Positions 6,783-14,361 of a stretch of DNA of 24,053 nt are shown here, piece by piece. Position 1 is the stretch's first letter. The number at the start of each line of letters is the position of its first letter. The notes under the pieces were generated by a model. The model worked only from the letters and a program-made list of their open reading frames with translations. It made no database searches and was not told the DNA's origin. The stretch is from Methylobacter sp. GTDB taxonomy: Bacteria; Pseudomonadota; Gammaproteobacteria; Methylococcales; Methylomonadaceae. The DNA lies in NCBI GenBank assembly GCA_023229605.1, contig JALNYY010000057.1, forward strand, positions 1 through 24,053, written 5' to 3'. A program made the position numbers and the translations under genes.

Positions 6783-7469
6783 GTGAGCTTAGCGATTTTT
6801 GATTTAGATAACACCCTGATTGCCGATGACAGCGATTACCTATGGGGACAGTTTCTTGTAGACCAGGGCATCGTCGATAAGAATCTTTATGAAAGCGCCA
6901 ACGCCAAGTTCTACGATGACTACAAACAAGGCACATTGGATATTGTCGAATTTCTCCGCTTTTCGCTACAGCCTTTAGCGGATAATAACCCTGAACAGCT
7001 TTATCAGTGGCGGGCGCAGTTCATAGAAGAGGCCATCAAGCCGCTGCTGTTAAAATCCGCACAACAGTTGATCGACAAGCATAGAGAGCGGGGCGATACT
7101 CTACTGGTCATTACCGCAACCAACCGCTTTGTGACCGAACCGATAGTCCGGCTTTACGGCATTGAAAACTTGCTGGCGACCACGCCGGAATTTATCGACG
7201 GGCGCTATACCGGCGGTTTTAACGGCATACCCTGTTTTCGGGAAGGTAAAGTCAAGCTGCTTGATGCATGGCTGGAAAACTCGACCGAAACCATGCAGGA
7301 CAGCTGGTTCTACAGCGATTCCCACAATGATCTGCCGCTGCTCAAGCTGGTGGACCATCCGGTCGCCGTCGATCCCGATGAAAAACTGAGCGAATTTGCC
7401 GGTTCCGCCAACTGGCCGATCATCAGCCTCAGAAACGGCCAATGTCCGACGGATCATTTTCATAAATAG
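6783..7469 (+). CDS. HAD-superfamily phosphatase, subfamily IB (SerB/CicA-like)
   Basis: The 228-residue product starts MSLAIFDLDNTLIADDSDYLWG. The DLDNT nucleophile motif at residues 7-11 and the SDYLWG signature are typical of the HAD-IB family of putative phosphoserine-phosphatase-like proteins. Motif II is VITATNRFV near residue 112, and motif IV is SDSHNDLPLL near 178-187, giving the acidic metal ligands. The substrate is not known. Phosphoserine and other small phosphomonoesters are the usual suggestions, and CicA-like members affect cell growth. The start is GTG, chosen because the family N-terminus follows directly. It is divergent from rppH, a conserved neighbour in related genomes. 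Confidence 0.88.
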   Translation: MSLAIFDLDNTLIADDSDYLWGQFLVDQGIVDKNLYESANAKFYDDYKQGTLDIVEFLRFSLQPLADNNPEQLYQWRAQFIEEAIKPLLLKSAQQLIDKHRERGDTLLVITATNRFVTEPIVRLYGIENLLATTPEFIDGRYTGGFNGIPCFREGKVKLLDAWLENSTETMQDSWFYSDSHNDLPLLKLVDHPVAVDPDEKLSEFAGSANWPIISLRNGQCPTDHFHK

Positions 7470-7474
7470 AAATG

Positions 7475-7558
7475 AGGCGAAAGGTACAAGGCTAAAGGTG
7501 AAAGAAGTAATAGCCTTTAGCCTTTAGCCTTTAGCCTTTCATCTTTTATCTTGCACCT
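7475..7558. repeat. TAGCCTT heptamer array with inverted purine-rich arm, copy 2 (upstream of cysM)
   Basis: Four exact tandem TAGCCTT units (7511-7538) are followed by TCATCTTTTATCTT. Upstream lies AGGCTAAAGG (7489-7498), perfectly complementary to CCTTTAGCCT at 7514-7523. The same complement also occurs at 7521-7530 and 7528-7537, so the hairpin can form in three registers. The right end matches the element before ilvD. It may also serve as a terminator-like hairpin for the HAD gene, because T-rich sequence follows. Confidence 0.7.
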
Positions 7559-7570
7559 TAAATCATCACA

Positions 7571-8470
7571 ATGACTACCATGACTTTCCCAACTATCGAA
7601 TCTTTCGTCGGCAACACACCTCTGGTCAGGTTGCAGCGCTTGCCCGGCAATACCGGCAACACCATCCTGGTTAAGCTGGAAGGCAATAACCCGGCCGGTT
7701 CGGTCAAAGACCGCCCGGCGCTGAGCATGATTAAACATGCCGAGGAAAGAGGCGATATAAAACCCGGCGACCGGTTGATTGAAGCGACCAGCGGCAACAC
7801 CGGCATTGCATTGGCGATGGCGGCGGCGATCAAAGGATATAAAATGACTCTGATCATGCCGGACAACATGAGCGAAGAGCGCAGGGCTTCGATGAAAGCA
7901 TACGGCGCCGAGATCATCCTGACGCCCGCCGCAGGCAGCATGGAGGCGGCGATCGATTTGGCCAGGAAGATGGAAGCTGAGGGCCAGGGGCGGGTTCTGG
8001 ACCAGTTTTCGAATCCAGACAATCCGCGCGCTCATTATGAAGGCACCGGGCCGGAAATTTGGCGCGATACGCATGGACAAATAACCCATTTTGTCAGTTC
8101 CATGGGCACCACCGGCACGATTATGGGAACGTCAAAATTCCTTAAAGAACAAAATGCCGATATTCAGGTTATCGGCGTACAGCCGGAAGGCGAGTCTAAG
8201 ATCCCCGGCATCAGGCGTTGGCCGAAGGAATATCTGCCGAAAATCTATATGGCTGACCGGGTTGACCGGATTATCGATGTCGATCAGGTTTCCGCTGAAA
8301 ACGTCACCCGCGCCTTGGCGGCAAAAGAGGGCATTTTTGCCGGCATTTCATCCGGCGGCGCAGTTCATGCGGCTTTAAGCTTGTCGGAAGAAGTTGAGAA
8401 TGCGGTGATTGTGGTGATTATCTGTGACCGGGGCGACAGGTATTTATCTACGGGTGTTTTTCCTGGCTAA
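7571..8470 (+). CDS. cysM: Cysteine synthase B (O-acetylserine sulfhydrylase)
   Basis: CysM makes L-cysteine from O-acetylserine and sulfide (or thiosulfate, giving S-sulfocysteine) with pyridoxal phosphate. The 299-residue product has the PLP lysine in NPAGSVKDRPA (K46), the substrate loop EATSGNTGIALA, the phosphate-binding glycine loop SSMGTTGTIMG, and the end CDRGDRYLSTGVF. NPAGSVKDRPA and the RRWP segment favour CysM over CysK. The start at 7571 or three codons later (7580) is uncertain. No Shine-Dalgarno is visible and the leader is the heptamer repeat. In Pseudomonas-like genomes cysM is followed by rlmD; here the YdbH/YdbL-like genes and an accessory insert lie between them. Confidence 0.95.
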   Translation: MTTMTFPTIESFVGNTPLVRLQRLPGNTGNTILVKLEGNNPAGSVKDRPALSMIKHAEERGDIKPGDRLIEATSGNTGIALAMAAAIKGYKMTLIMPDNMSEERRASMKAYGAEIILTPAAGSMEAAIDLARKMEAEGQGRVLDQFSNPDNPRAHYEGTGPEIWRDTHGQITHFVSSMGTTGTIMGTSKFLKEQNADIQVIGVQPEGESKIPGIRRWPKEYLPKIYMADRVDRIIDVDQVSAENVTRALAAKEGIFAGISSGGAVHAALSLSEEVENAVIVVIICDRGDRYLSTGVFPG

Positions 8471-8499
8471 TGAGGGGGAGATTTGTAGGTAATACAGTT

Positions 8500-8548
8500 G
8501 ACCTAAGCCGTTCGTGCTGAGCCCGTCGAAGCATGAATGGCTTAAGTC
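8500..8548. repeat. REP-like palindrome between cysM and the YdbH-like gene
   Basis: Nineteen-base arms (8500-8518 and 8530-8548) match at 16 positions, and two of the three mismatches can form G-U pairs in RNA. They flank the core GAGCCCGTCGA. The core resembles the unit repeated inside cpdA. The palindrome covers the ATG at 8533, which argues against that codon being the gene start. Confidence 0.8.
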
Positions 8549-8550
8549 AA

Positions 8551-10611
8551 ATGCGAGCACTGCTCTTGGCAATGAACAGGCTCATCCTGATTGCCGTCTT
8601 TATTTTAACAACGCCCGCCGCCAATGCACTGGACAGCGTATCGCTAAATGTCGGAACCATTGCAGGAAACCAATGGAAGCTGGGGGGCATCAATATCGCC
8701 CTGACCGGCCTGCCGCAAAACCCGCAAAAACTGGCTTTAACGATCGACAGGTTAAGCCTGCCCAAACCTTTCAACGATCTCAATCTGGTCAATATCCGCT
8801 GCACGTCTTTTACCTGGAAAAACAAGGAACTGTTGTGCGAACAGGGCAGGGCGGATATGCATTCAAAACGATGGCAATCGCCGGCCGCCAACTTTTCTTT
8901 CCATGTCACGGAAAAACGCAGCTCATTCAAATTTACCGATTTACACCTGGCCGGCGGAACCGTTGAAGTCGGCGGCGAAGAACGGGGCGAGCTATGGCAG
9001 TTGCAGATTGACGCCAAAGCTGTCGATGGCAAGTTGATTCAACAGCTGTTGCCGCAGGAGCGGTTCAAACTGAAAACCGGCAAAATCGATATTAAGTTAA
9101 ATGCGTCCGGCAGTCATGCCAAGGTGCATGAGTTTAGCCTAACAACCGGGCTTAAGGATTTAACCGGCCAGACCAAAGACGGGAAGTTTGCGGCTGAAAC
9201 ATTAACATTGGCATCAACGCTGAATGCTAAAAACAATAACGGCGTGTGGCAATGGCTAAGCCATATCGATGTTAACGGCGGTGCGCTATATGTGGAGCCG
9301 TTGTATCTGGAGGCAAACAAACAAGCTATAGTTTTGGATGCACAGGGCGATTGGAACGTACCGAATCAACGCGTCGAAGTTTATTCTGCAAATTATCTGC
9401 AAGCAAAAGTCGGGACATTAAGCGGCAGCGCAATCTTTCACTACAAGGGGGGTGTAAATATTGAAAAGGCCGAACTCTCGTTGAGCAGCGGTAATTTGCA
9501 GGACTTGTCCGCAATCTACCTGAAACCGTTTTTTGAGCAGACTGTGCTGCAAGGCGTCTCGCTCGCAGGCCGGTTGAAAGCCGATTTTTCCATTAACCAA
9601 CAATCCTTAACCGCTTTGTCGGCAAACTTTGATAATCTCGATATTAAAGATGCCGCAGGGCGGGGCGGGGTTCAGGGCGGCGTTGGCACACTTAACTGGG
9701 CGAATGATGAAACCTTTAACAAGCCATCGGAATTAGCCTGGAAACAATTGCAACTGCGCGCCTTGCCGATAGGCCCGGCCAGTCTTTCGTTTCTGAGCCG
9801 GGCAGGCAATATCAGGCTGCTGGAAAAGACCCGGCTGCCTTTTTTGGGCGGTGCAATCGCCATCAATCAACTCAGCTGGCAGTCCAAAAAACAGCAAGAT
9901 CCCGAAGTGTCGTTTGAAGGGGATTTAAGCGATGTATCGCTAGAACAACTCTCCCTGGCCTTAAACTGGACGCCGTTATCGGGCACCATCAGCGGACATA
10001 TTCCGAGGGTCGAGTACAGCAATAAAACTCTGAGCCTGGGCGGTGAATTGATCGTCAATGTTTTCGGCGGTGAAGTCAAAATCAGTAACCTTGCCTCGTC
10101 GGGATTATTTACCGACTTCCCCAAATTTCACAGCGATCTGGAAATAGACAACCTGGATCTGGATCAGCTAACCGGCAAGTTTGAATTCGGCGGCATTACC
10201 GGCAAGTTATCGGGATACGTCCGGCAGTTGTACATGGAAAACTGGAGCCCGGTCAGTTTTTTTGCCTGGCTGGGTACGCCGGAAAACGATGATTCCCGGC
10301 ACAGGATCAGCCAAAAAGCGGTAAAAAACATCGCCAACATCGGTGGCGGCGGCGCAGCTGATCTACTGTCCAAAAGTTTTTTAAGTTTTTTTGAAACCTT
10401 CGGCTACGACAAGCTGGGGCTGGGCTGTTACTTGCATGACGGCGTATGCCAGTTGATGGGTGTGGAGGCTAGGGAATCCGGCTATGCGATCATCACCGGC
10501 GGCGGCCTGCCCCGGATCGAGGTGATTGGCTATAACCCACGCGTTGATTGGAATGTATTGGTGGATCGGTTGAAGCGTATTACGACATCGGATGAAGTTA
10601 TTATTAAGTGA
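8551..10611 (+). CDS. YdbH-like AsmA-superfamily intermembrane protein (candidate)
   Basis: From the ATG at 8551 the product is 686 residues. The ATG at 8572 gives a cleaner signal peptide (MNRLILIAVFILTTPAANA). The open frame also runs back to an ATG at 8533, but that lies inside a repeat. The mature part is rich in beta-strand patterns with repeated short motifs of alternating hydrophobic residues, as in AsmA/TamB-type proteins. The C-terminus (FETFGYDKLGLGCYLHDGVC and IITGGGLPRIEVIGYNPRVD) is conserved enough to identify a decayed copy at 14362. In E. coli, YdbH works with YnbE as a bridge for phospholipid transport to the outer membrane, with YdbL alongside. Here a YdbL-like lipoprotein gene lies beyond an insert, which supports this reading. 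At under 700 residues it is shorter than E. coli YdbH (about 880). Confidence 0.65.
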   Translation: MRALLLAMNRLILIAVFILTTPAANALDSVSLNVGTIAGNQWKLGGINIALTGLPQNPQKLALTIDRLSLPKPFNDLNLVNIRCTSFTWKNKELLCEQGRADMHSKRWQSPAANFSFHVTEKRSSFKFTDLHLAGGTVEVGGEERGELWQLQIDAKAVDGKLIQQLLPQERFKLKTGKIDIKLNASGSHAKVHEFSLTTGLKDLTGQTKDGKFAAETLTLASTLNAKNNNGVWQWLSHIDVNGGALYVEPLYLEANKQAIVLDAQGDWNVPNQRVEVYSANYLQAKVGTLSGSAIFHYKGGVNIEKAELSLSSGNLQDLSAIYLKPFFEQTVLQGVSLAGRLKADFSINQQSLTALSANFDNLDIKDAAGRGGVQGGVGTLNWANDETFNKPSELAWKQLQLRALPIGPASLSFLSRAGNIRLLEKTRLPFLGGAIAINQLSWQSKKQQDPEVSFEGDLSDVSLEQLSLALNWTPLSGTISGHIPRVEYSNKTLSLGGELIVNVFGGEVKISNLASSGLFTDFPKFHSDLEIDNLDLDQLTGKFEFGGITGKLSGYVRQLYMENWSPVSFFAWLGTPENDDSRHRISQKAVKNIANIGGGGAADLLSKSFLSFFETFGYDKLGLGCYLHDGVCQLMGVEARESGYAIITGGGLPRIEVIGYNPRVDWNVLVDRLKRITTSDEVIIK

Positions 10612-10623
10612 TGTTCAGCGTAT

Positions 10624-10658
10624 ATAGGATGGGCCAAACATCGTGCGGCCTATCCTAT
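10624..10658. repeat. Stem-loop after the YdbH-like gene
   Basis: ATAGGATGGGCC (10624-10635) pairs with GGCCTATCCTAT (10647-10658) around an 11-base loop, with one G-U type pair. No T run follows, so it is either an mRNA-stabilising hairpin or another dispersed palindrome. It marks the left edge of the accessory insert. Confidence 0.6.
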
Positions 10659-10816
10659 GGATTTGGCAGAAACGTCTAAAAAGAAACCAATGTAATGCGT
10701 TAGAATGTGTAGAATGAGGGAAATCGATCTTAAGACAAGCAATCATCCGCGATTGATGCGACTTGGGAGATCATCGAATCCCACGTCACCCAAAATAAGC
10801 ACACAGGAGTGCAAGC

Positions 10817-12772
10817 ATGGTTAATCCACCTTTAAAAGCCTTTGGACGATCACTGAGTGATTTTGAGAAGTCGTTTGTCGATTATCCCGCAGAAAAACAG
10901 CTATTGGTTGCCTGTCAAAATGGCAAGACCGCAGACATCTCAAAACAAAATCAGCGCCCCACAGAACCCACCAAAGAAAATACTGTACGCGCATCCTTTC
11001 TGCGCTTTCTTGCGCTGGGCGGTGACGAACACGCTCCGGTACATGAAAAGGGTGTGTCACTTCATGGGGCTTGGGTAGATGGTGATCTGGATCTTGAGGG
11101 GGCAACCTTGCCAAATAGCCTAAAGCTGACTTATTGCCATTTGACCTATATCACTTTACGCCACAGCAATATTCATGGTTGTGTGGGCTTTCAGGATTGT
11201 CATGTTGTTAAGGGGTTGTCGGCTGACGGTATGGTGTGCAGTGGTGACGTAATCCTGAAAGACATCATCTCCACAGGTACAGTTCACCTTCTCAATGCGA
11301 AACTTAGCGGTAATCTGGAATGCCGAGGCGGTAAATTCGATGTTAAGGACGGTGATGCTTTGATATGTGATCGTGCAGTAATTCGAGGCAGCATTTGCTT
11401 GAATGATTCCTTTACTGCTACTGGTATTGTTAGCTTTGTGGCGGCGCGAATTGACGGTTCACTGGATTGCAGTAATGCTGTGTTCAATGGTGCTCGTTCC
11501 GGCGAAAAGGATGTTGCTTTGGCATGTGACCGTGCGGCGATCAAGGGTGGCGTTTTTTTAAGAAATGGTTTCACTGCCACCGGCTCAGTTAGATTATCGG
11601 GAGCGCAGATCGGTGGCAATCTGGAGTGTATGAAAGCAACACTCGACGGTATGGATGGCTACGCATTGCAGGCAGAAGGCGTGACGGTAGTTGGTAAGTT
11701 CCATTTTAATAATATGCGGTCGATTAAGGGTACTGTCTCTTTTTCTTCTGCCAAAGTGGGTGGGTTGATTGATGATAACCAGTCTTGGACAATGGGGGAA
11801 TTGATTTTAGACGGATTTATTTACGACAAACTGGCTGGCAACACTTCCACGGATGCTGATACTCGGCTTAAATGGCTGGATAAGCAGTCTGCTTCACATG
11901 CTGGGCTGACTGGTGATGGAAAAGACTTTAAGCCGCAACCTTGGCAACAATTACAAAAAGTGCTCCGTGAAATGGGGCATCTGGAGGATGCACGACAGGT
12001 AGCGATTGCTTTTGAAGACCGGTTACGCGACGCTAATTTGATTGGGCAAACGCCAGAAAATTGGTGCAAACCGACAGCATGGGTGTATCGGAAAATCAGT
12101 CGCGGCTTCCATCGCTTGTTTGGCTGGCTTATCGGATATGGTTATCGTCCACTTGGGTTGTTCTTCAAAATGCTTGTTGTCTGGCTGATTTGCGGGGCGT
12201 TTTATTGGTACGCGGCGCTCTATGGCGATAATGGCAATGGCGTATTTGCACCCAGCAATCCGCTGGTGTTTCAGAATACTGAGTATGCCGTTTGTGTACC
12301 TGATAGCTGTGCAGCTAAAGTGGAAAAGATAAAATCAGTCTACGCAACGCTCCATGAAGTATTACCGCCAAACAATCCGCTGGTGTTTCAAAATACTGAA
12401 TATGCCGCTTGCGTACCTGATAGCGATGCAGCAAAGGCGGAAAAGGCAAAATCAGCTAATGCCGTACCGCCACCGGTTCAAGGAGCGGGTAACTGGTATC
12501 TGTGTGAGAAACTGCCTCAGGAATATACAGGCTTTAGCCCTTTCGCTTATTCGCTGGATTTGATTTTGCCGCTGGTCGATTTACAGCAAGAGCACGATTG
12601 GGCGCCGAGAATTCCAACACCAAAAAGCACATGGACTGATGAGTTGTTTACATGGGATTTTCCTAAACATTTCACACGATTTCTTATGTGGTTTGAAATC
12701 CTGTTTGGCTGGATGTCCAGCTTGTTGCTGGTGGCCGTGGTTTCCGGTTTGACCAAGCGGCGGGAAGAATAA
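10817..12772 (+). CDS. Membrane protein with beta-helix (pentapeptide-like) repeat domain
   Basis: The 651-residue product has three parts. The N-terminus (about 1-75) is polar. Residues about 75-335 form a repeat domain with recurrent G-x-V-x-L-x-x-A-x-I-x-G-x-L-x-C patterns (for example LSGAQIGGNLECMKATLDG). This suggests a right-handed beta-helix of the pentapeptide/bactofilin style. After a linker comes a basic region leading into a membrane helix (about 450-472), an extracytoplasmic loop with cysteines, and a last helix (about 628-645) ending TKRREE. The loop holds a recent 39-residue tandem duplication. Similar proteins are sometimes labelled 'membrane-associated oxidoreductase', which I see no residues to support. 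A good ribosome site (CAGGAG) precedes the ATG. Function unknown; it lies in the accessory insert next to two toxin-antitoxin loci. Confidence 0.8.
   Translation: MVNPPLKAFGRSLSDFEKSFVDYPAEKQLLVACQNGKTADISKQNQRPTEPTKENTVRASFLRFLALGGDEHAPVHEKGVSLHGAWVDGDLDLEGATLPNSLKLTYCHLTYITLRHSNIHGCVGFQDCHVVKGLSADGMVCSGDVILKDIISTGTVHLLNAKLSGNLECRGGKFDVKDGDALICDRAVIRGSICLNDSFTATGIVSFVAARIDGSLDCSNAVFNGARSGEKDVALACDRAAIKGGVFLRNGFTATGSVRLSGAQIGGNLECMKATLDGMDGYALQAEGVTVVGKFHFNNMRSIKGTVSFSSAKVGGLIDDNQSWTMGELILDGFIYDKLAGNTSTDADTRLKWLDKQSASHAGLTGDGKDFKPQPWQQLQKVLREMGHLEDARQVAIAFEDRLRDANLIGQTPENWCKPTAWVYRKISRGFHRLFGWLIGYGYRPLGLFFKMLVVWLICGAFYWYAALYGDNGNGVFAPSNPLVFQNTEYAVCVPDSCAAKVEKIKSVYATLHEVLPPNNPLVFQNTEYAACVPDSDAAKAEKAKSANAVPPPVQGAGNWYLCEKLPQEYTGFSPFAYSLDLILPLVDLQQEHDWAPRIPTPKSTWTDELFTWDFPKHFTRFLMWFEILFGWMSSLLLVAVVSGLTKRREE
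12257..12470 (+). repeat. 117-bp in-frame tandem duplication
   Basis: The stretch starting AATCCGCTGGTGTTTCA at 12257 recurs at 12374, a period of 117 bases (39 codons). The copies differ at scattered, partly synonymous positions. The encoded unit begins NPLVFQNTEYA and contains CVPDS, so each copy adds one cysteine at the same place and the first copy has a second (SCAAK). Confidence 0.9.
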
Positions 12773-12918
12773 TCGGTATCAATACAGGCTATGTTTATTT
12801 TGGCTGATGTTATTAATGTAATTTCAATGGAGTTGGCAGACCTTCAGCAGGTTTGTTTTGAATCAATGGAAACGTATATGTTACTATTAGTGCAACGAAC
12901 TACCAAGTCAGAGAGCTG

Positions 12919-13230
12919 TTGCTGTCCGATGGAAAAAGCCCCTATGCGGAATGGTTCGCTTCGCTGGATGCATTGGCCGCTGCCAAAGTTCGGGTGGCCG
13001 CAGCCCGTATGGAGCAGGGTAACCTGTCCAACGTGGAGTGGTTTCGGGGTATTGGCGAATACAAAATCGACTGGGGGCCAGGTTATCGCATTTATCTGGC
13101 AAAGGATGGTTTGAAGATCATCATATTGTTGGGTGGTGGGAGCAAGAAGCGGCAGCAGCAAGACATCGAGCAAGCTATCGCCCTGTGGGAAGATTACAAA
13201 CGGCGCAAATTACAAACGCTAAAAAGGTAG
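12919..13230 (+). CDS. RelE/ParE-superfamily toxin, HigB-like addiction module killer
   Basis: The 103-residue product (TTG start) contains the hallmarks of the TIGR02683-type toxins: SPYAEWFASLDALAAAKV, RMEQGNLSNVEWFRGIGEYK and DWGPGYRIYL, then IILLGGGSKKRQQQDIEQA. These toxins usually cleave mRNA on the ribosome. In-frame codons before the TTG (from 12898) read NYQVRELLLSDG, which is the expected first strand of the family, but no ATG or GTG opens this frame. The last upstream stop is at 12859. The toxin may therefore start at the TTG or a non-standard codon, or have lost its original start. An out-of-frame ATG at 12866 encodes METY. The antitoxin gene follows after 7 bases. Confidence 0.82.
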   Translation: MLSDGKSPYAEWFASLDALAAAKVRVAAARMEQGNLSNVEWFRGIGEYKIDWGPGYRIYLAKDGLKIIILLGGGSKKRQQQDIEQAIALWEDYKRRKLQTLKR

Positions 13231-13237
13231 GTGAGCT

Positions 13238-13558
13238 ATGGTACTGACGCGTGATTTCAAGGAAACTGTTGCTGCTCGTGTGCAAGCTGATCCGGCTTTT
13301 GCGCAGGCGTTGCTGGATGAGGCGGTGACGCTGTTTTTCAATGGTGAGCCCGATACGGCCAAGCTGATCCTGCGTGATTTGGTGAATGCCACTGTGGGTT
13401 TTGAATCGCTGGCAAAAGACATCCACAAACCGGCCAAGAGTCTGCACCGGATGCTTTCCAAGTCCGGTAATCCGACGATGAGCAATATCTCGGCGATTTT
13501 TGTCGCCATTAAGCATGCACTCAAAGTGGAGATTCACACTTCGGTGGTAAATGCCTGA
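13238..13558 (+). CDS. Addiction module antidote protein, HigA-like (helix-turn-helix)
   Basis: The 106-residue product matches the antidote proteins found downstream of HigB-like toxins (TIGR02684 type). An N-terminal segment (VLTRDFKETVAARVQADPAF) is followed by a helix-turn-helix domain. The recognition part includes LAKDIHKPAKSLHRMLSKSG, NPTMSNISAI and VAIKHALKVEI. It binds and neutralises the toxin and is expected to repress the operon. Toxin-first order is normal for this type. AGGTGAG lies just before the ATG, a strong ribosome site compared with the weak toxin start, so antitoxin may be made in excess. It ends 47 bases from the convergent brnA-like gene. Confidence 0.88.
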   Translation: MVLTRDFKETVAARVQADPAFAQALLDEAVTLFFNGEPDTAKLILRDLVNATVGFESLAKDIHKPAKSLHRMLSKSGNPTMSNISAIFVAIKHALKVEIHTSVVNA

Positions 13559-13605
13559 CTGGGAAATTCGCCAAAGCCGAGCTTGACTCAATGGATTGCA
13601 GTCGT

Positions 13606-13899
13606 TCAAGCCTGATGCAATTCTTTGCGAATGGTTTCCCGCACGACATCGGCCAAGGTTATGCCTTGGGCAAACTGCCGTAACGCCTCGTTCATCAAGG
13701 TTTGATAGTTGCCGCCGCTCATTTCAGCGCGCGCTTTAAAAATCGCCAGGGTGTCATTGTCTACGCGCATGGTTATCCGCGAATTGCCGCCGTGTTCGGC
13801 TTGCAGTTTCGCCAATGCGGGAATTTCAGCAACAGGCTTGGCATTGCTAAAATCCATCTCGGCATAACGGTCAAACAGGGGATCAGAATTGTTGCTCAT
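13606..13899 (-). CDS. brnA: BrnA-family antitoxin
   Basis: BrnA is the DNA-binding antitoxin of the BrnT RNase toxin and represses the operon. The 97-residue product has the typical acidic N-terminus (DPLFDRYAEMDFSNAKPV), then a C-terminal ribbon-helix-helix-like part with ITMRVDNDTLAIFKARAE and GGNYQTLMNEALRQF (about residues 42-75). Length and order fit the family. Its start overlaps the end of the shifted toxin frame by 17 bases, the normal brnT-brnA arrangement. The antitoxin frame is intact while the toxin frame is broken. Confidence 0.88.
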   Translation of the reverse strand: MSNNSDPLFDRYAEMDFSNAKPVAEIPALAKLQAEHGGNSRITMRVDNDTLAIFKARAEMSGGNYQTLMNEALRQFAQGITLADVVRETIRKELHQA

Positions 13900-14157
13900 A
13901 ACGCCTCTTTTGGGGTTGGTTGGCTTTCCATGCAGAAATCAGACGCACCGTTTCTTCGTGTTGCGTCCAAACTACAATCAATATTCGATCTTTTGCACAC
14001 TGACCAGCGTTATAAAACGATGTTCATTGTCGGCATCGCCGTTTTCTCGCGTCAGGGCATAAGGGTCTAGCAGAACCGCTTTGGCCTCGTCAAAGGTCAC
14101 GCCGTCGTGATTCAAAGGGTTAGCAGCAGCTTTGACAGGATCAAATTCAATTTTCAT
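13883..14157 (-). pseudogene. brnT: BrnT-family toxin gene, one-base frameshift
   Basis: From the start at 14157 the frame gives MKIEFDPVKAAANPLNHDGV and continues to FITLVSVQKIEY, with a stop at 13978-13980 (59 residues). The family needs about 90 residues. Shifting frame near 'ITL' gives a second part, QCAKDRILIVVWTQHEETVR then LISAWKANQPQKRRYE, a textbook BrnT C-terminus that ends at 13883. One missing G (CTGG for CTGGG) would restore the reading. The toxin is therefore probably dead, or there is a sequencing error. Downstream brnA is intact. Confidence 0.82.
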
Positions 14158-14163
14158 GGTTTG

Positions 14164-14192
14164 ATTATATGTACAATTGTGCGCATAAACAA
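14164..14192 (-). promoter_or_regulatory. Strong sigma-70-type promoter of the brnTA operon
   Basis: On the reverse strand, TTGTTT (14192-14187) and a perfect TATAAT (14169-14164) are separated by 17 bases. The spacer holds the perfect palindrome ACAATTGT (14173-14180), a likely BrnA operator. The last base of the -10 box is only 6 bases before the toxin ATG, so the transcript would start at or next to the start codon (leaderless). Confidence 0.65.
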
Positions 14193-14361
14193 TAAAGGGC
14201 CACTTTCTGCTTCTGCATTGAGCGTACTGACTGGAAAGTATCTATCTGTAACTTTGTGAAGAGGCTACGTTTTGTCCGTGTTTATCGGTCTAGTTGCGAC
14301 GAAGCCTGATAAGCAGGCCATAATGTCCGGTGTTATCCCCATTTCTGCGTTCTCTTTTTTC
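14193..14361. other. Non-coding stretch between brnT promoter and ydbH fossil
   Basis: No convincing coding frame on either strand. It contains one small stem-loop, GCCTG-ATAAG-CAGGC (14304-14318). This is the right part of the accessory insert. Nothing resembling an integrase site or transposon end was recognised. Confidence 0.5.

Noticed and set aside
7511..7538. Short direct repeats that could suggest a CRISPR array
   Set aside because: The units are 7 bases with no spacers; this is a simple tandem repeat in a hairpin element.
10624..10658. Stem-loop as a rho-independent terminator of the YdbH-like gene
   Set aside because: No T run follows the stem.
12791..13114. Forward open frame overlapping the HigB-like toxin
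   Set aside because: It is out of frame with the clear toxin motifs and has no family-like sequence; only its METY start near 12866 is of interest.
10612..14361. Integrated phage, plasmid or transposon
   Set aside because: No integrase, transposase, terminal repeats or tRNA site is visible; 'accessory insert' is as far as the sequence allows.
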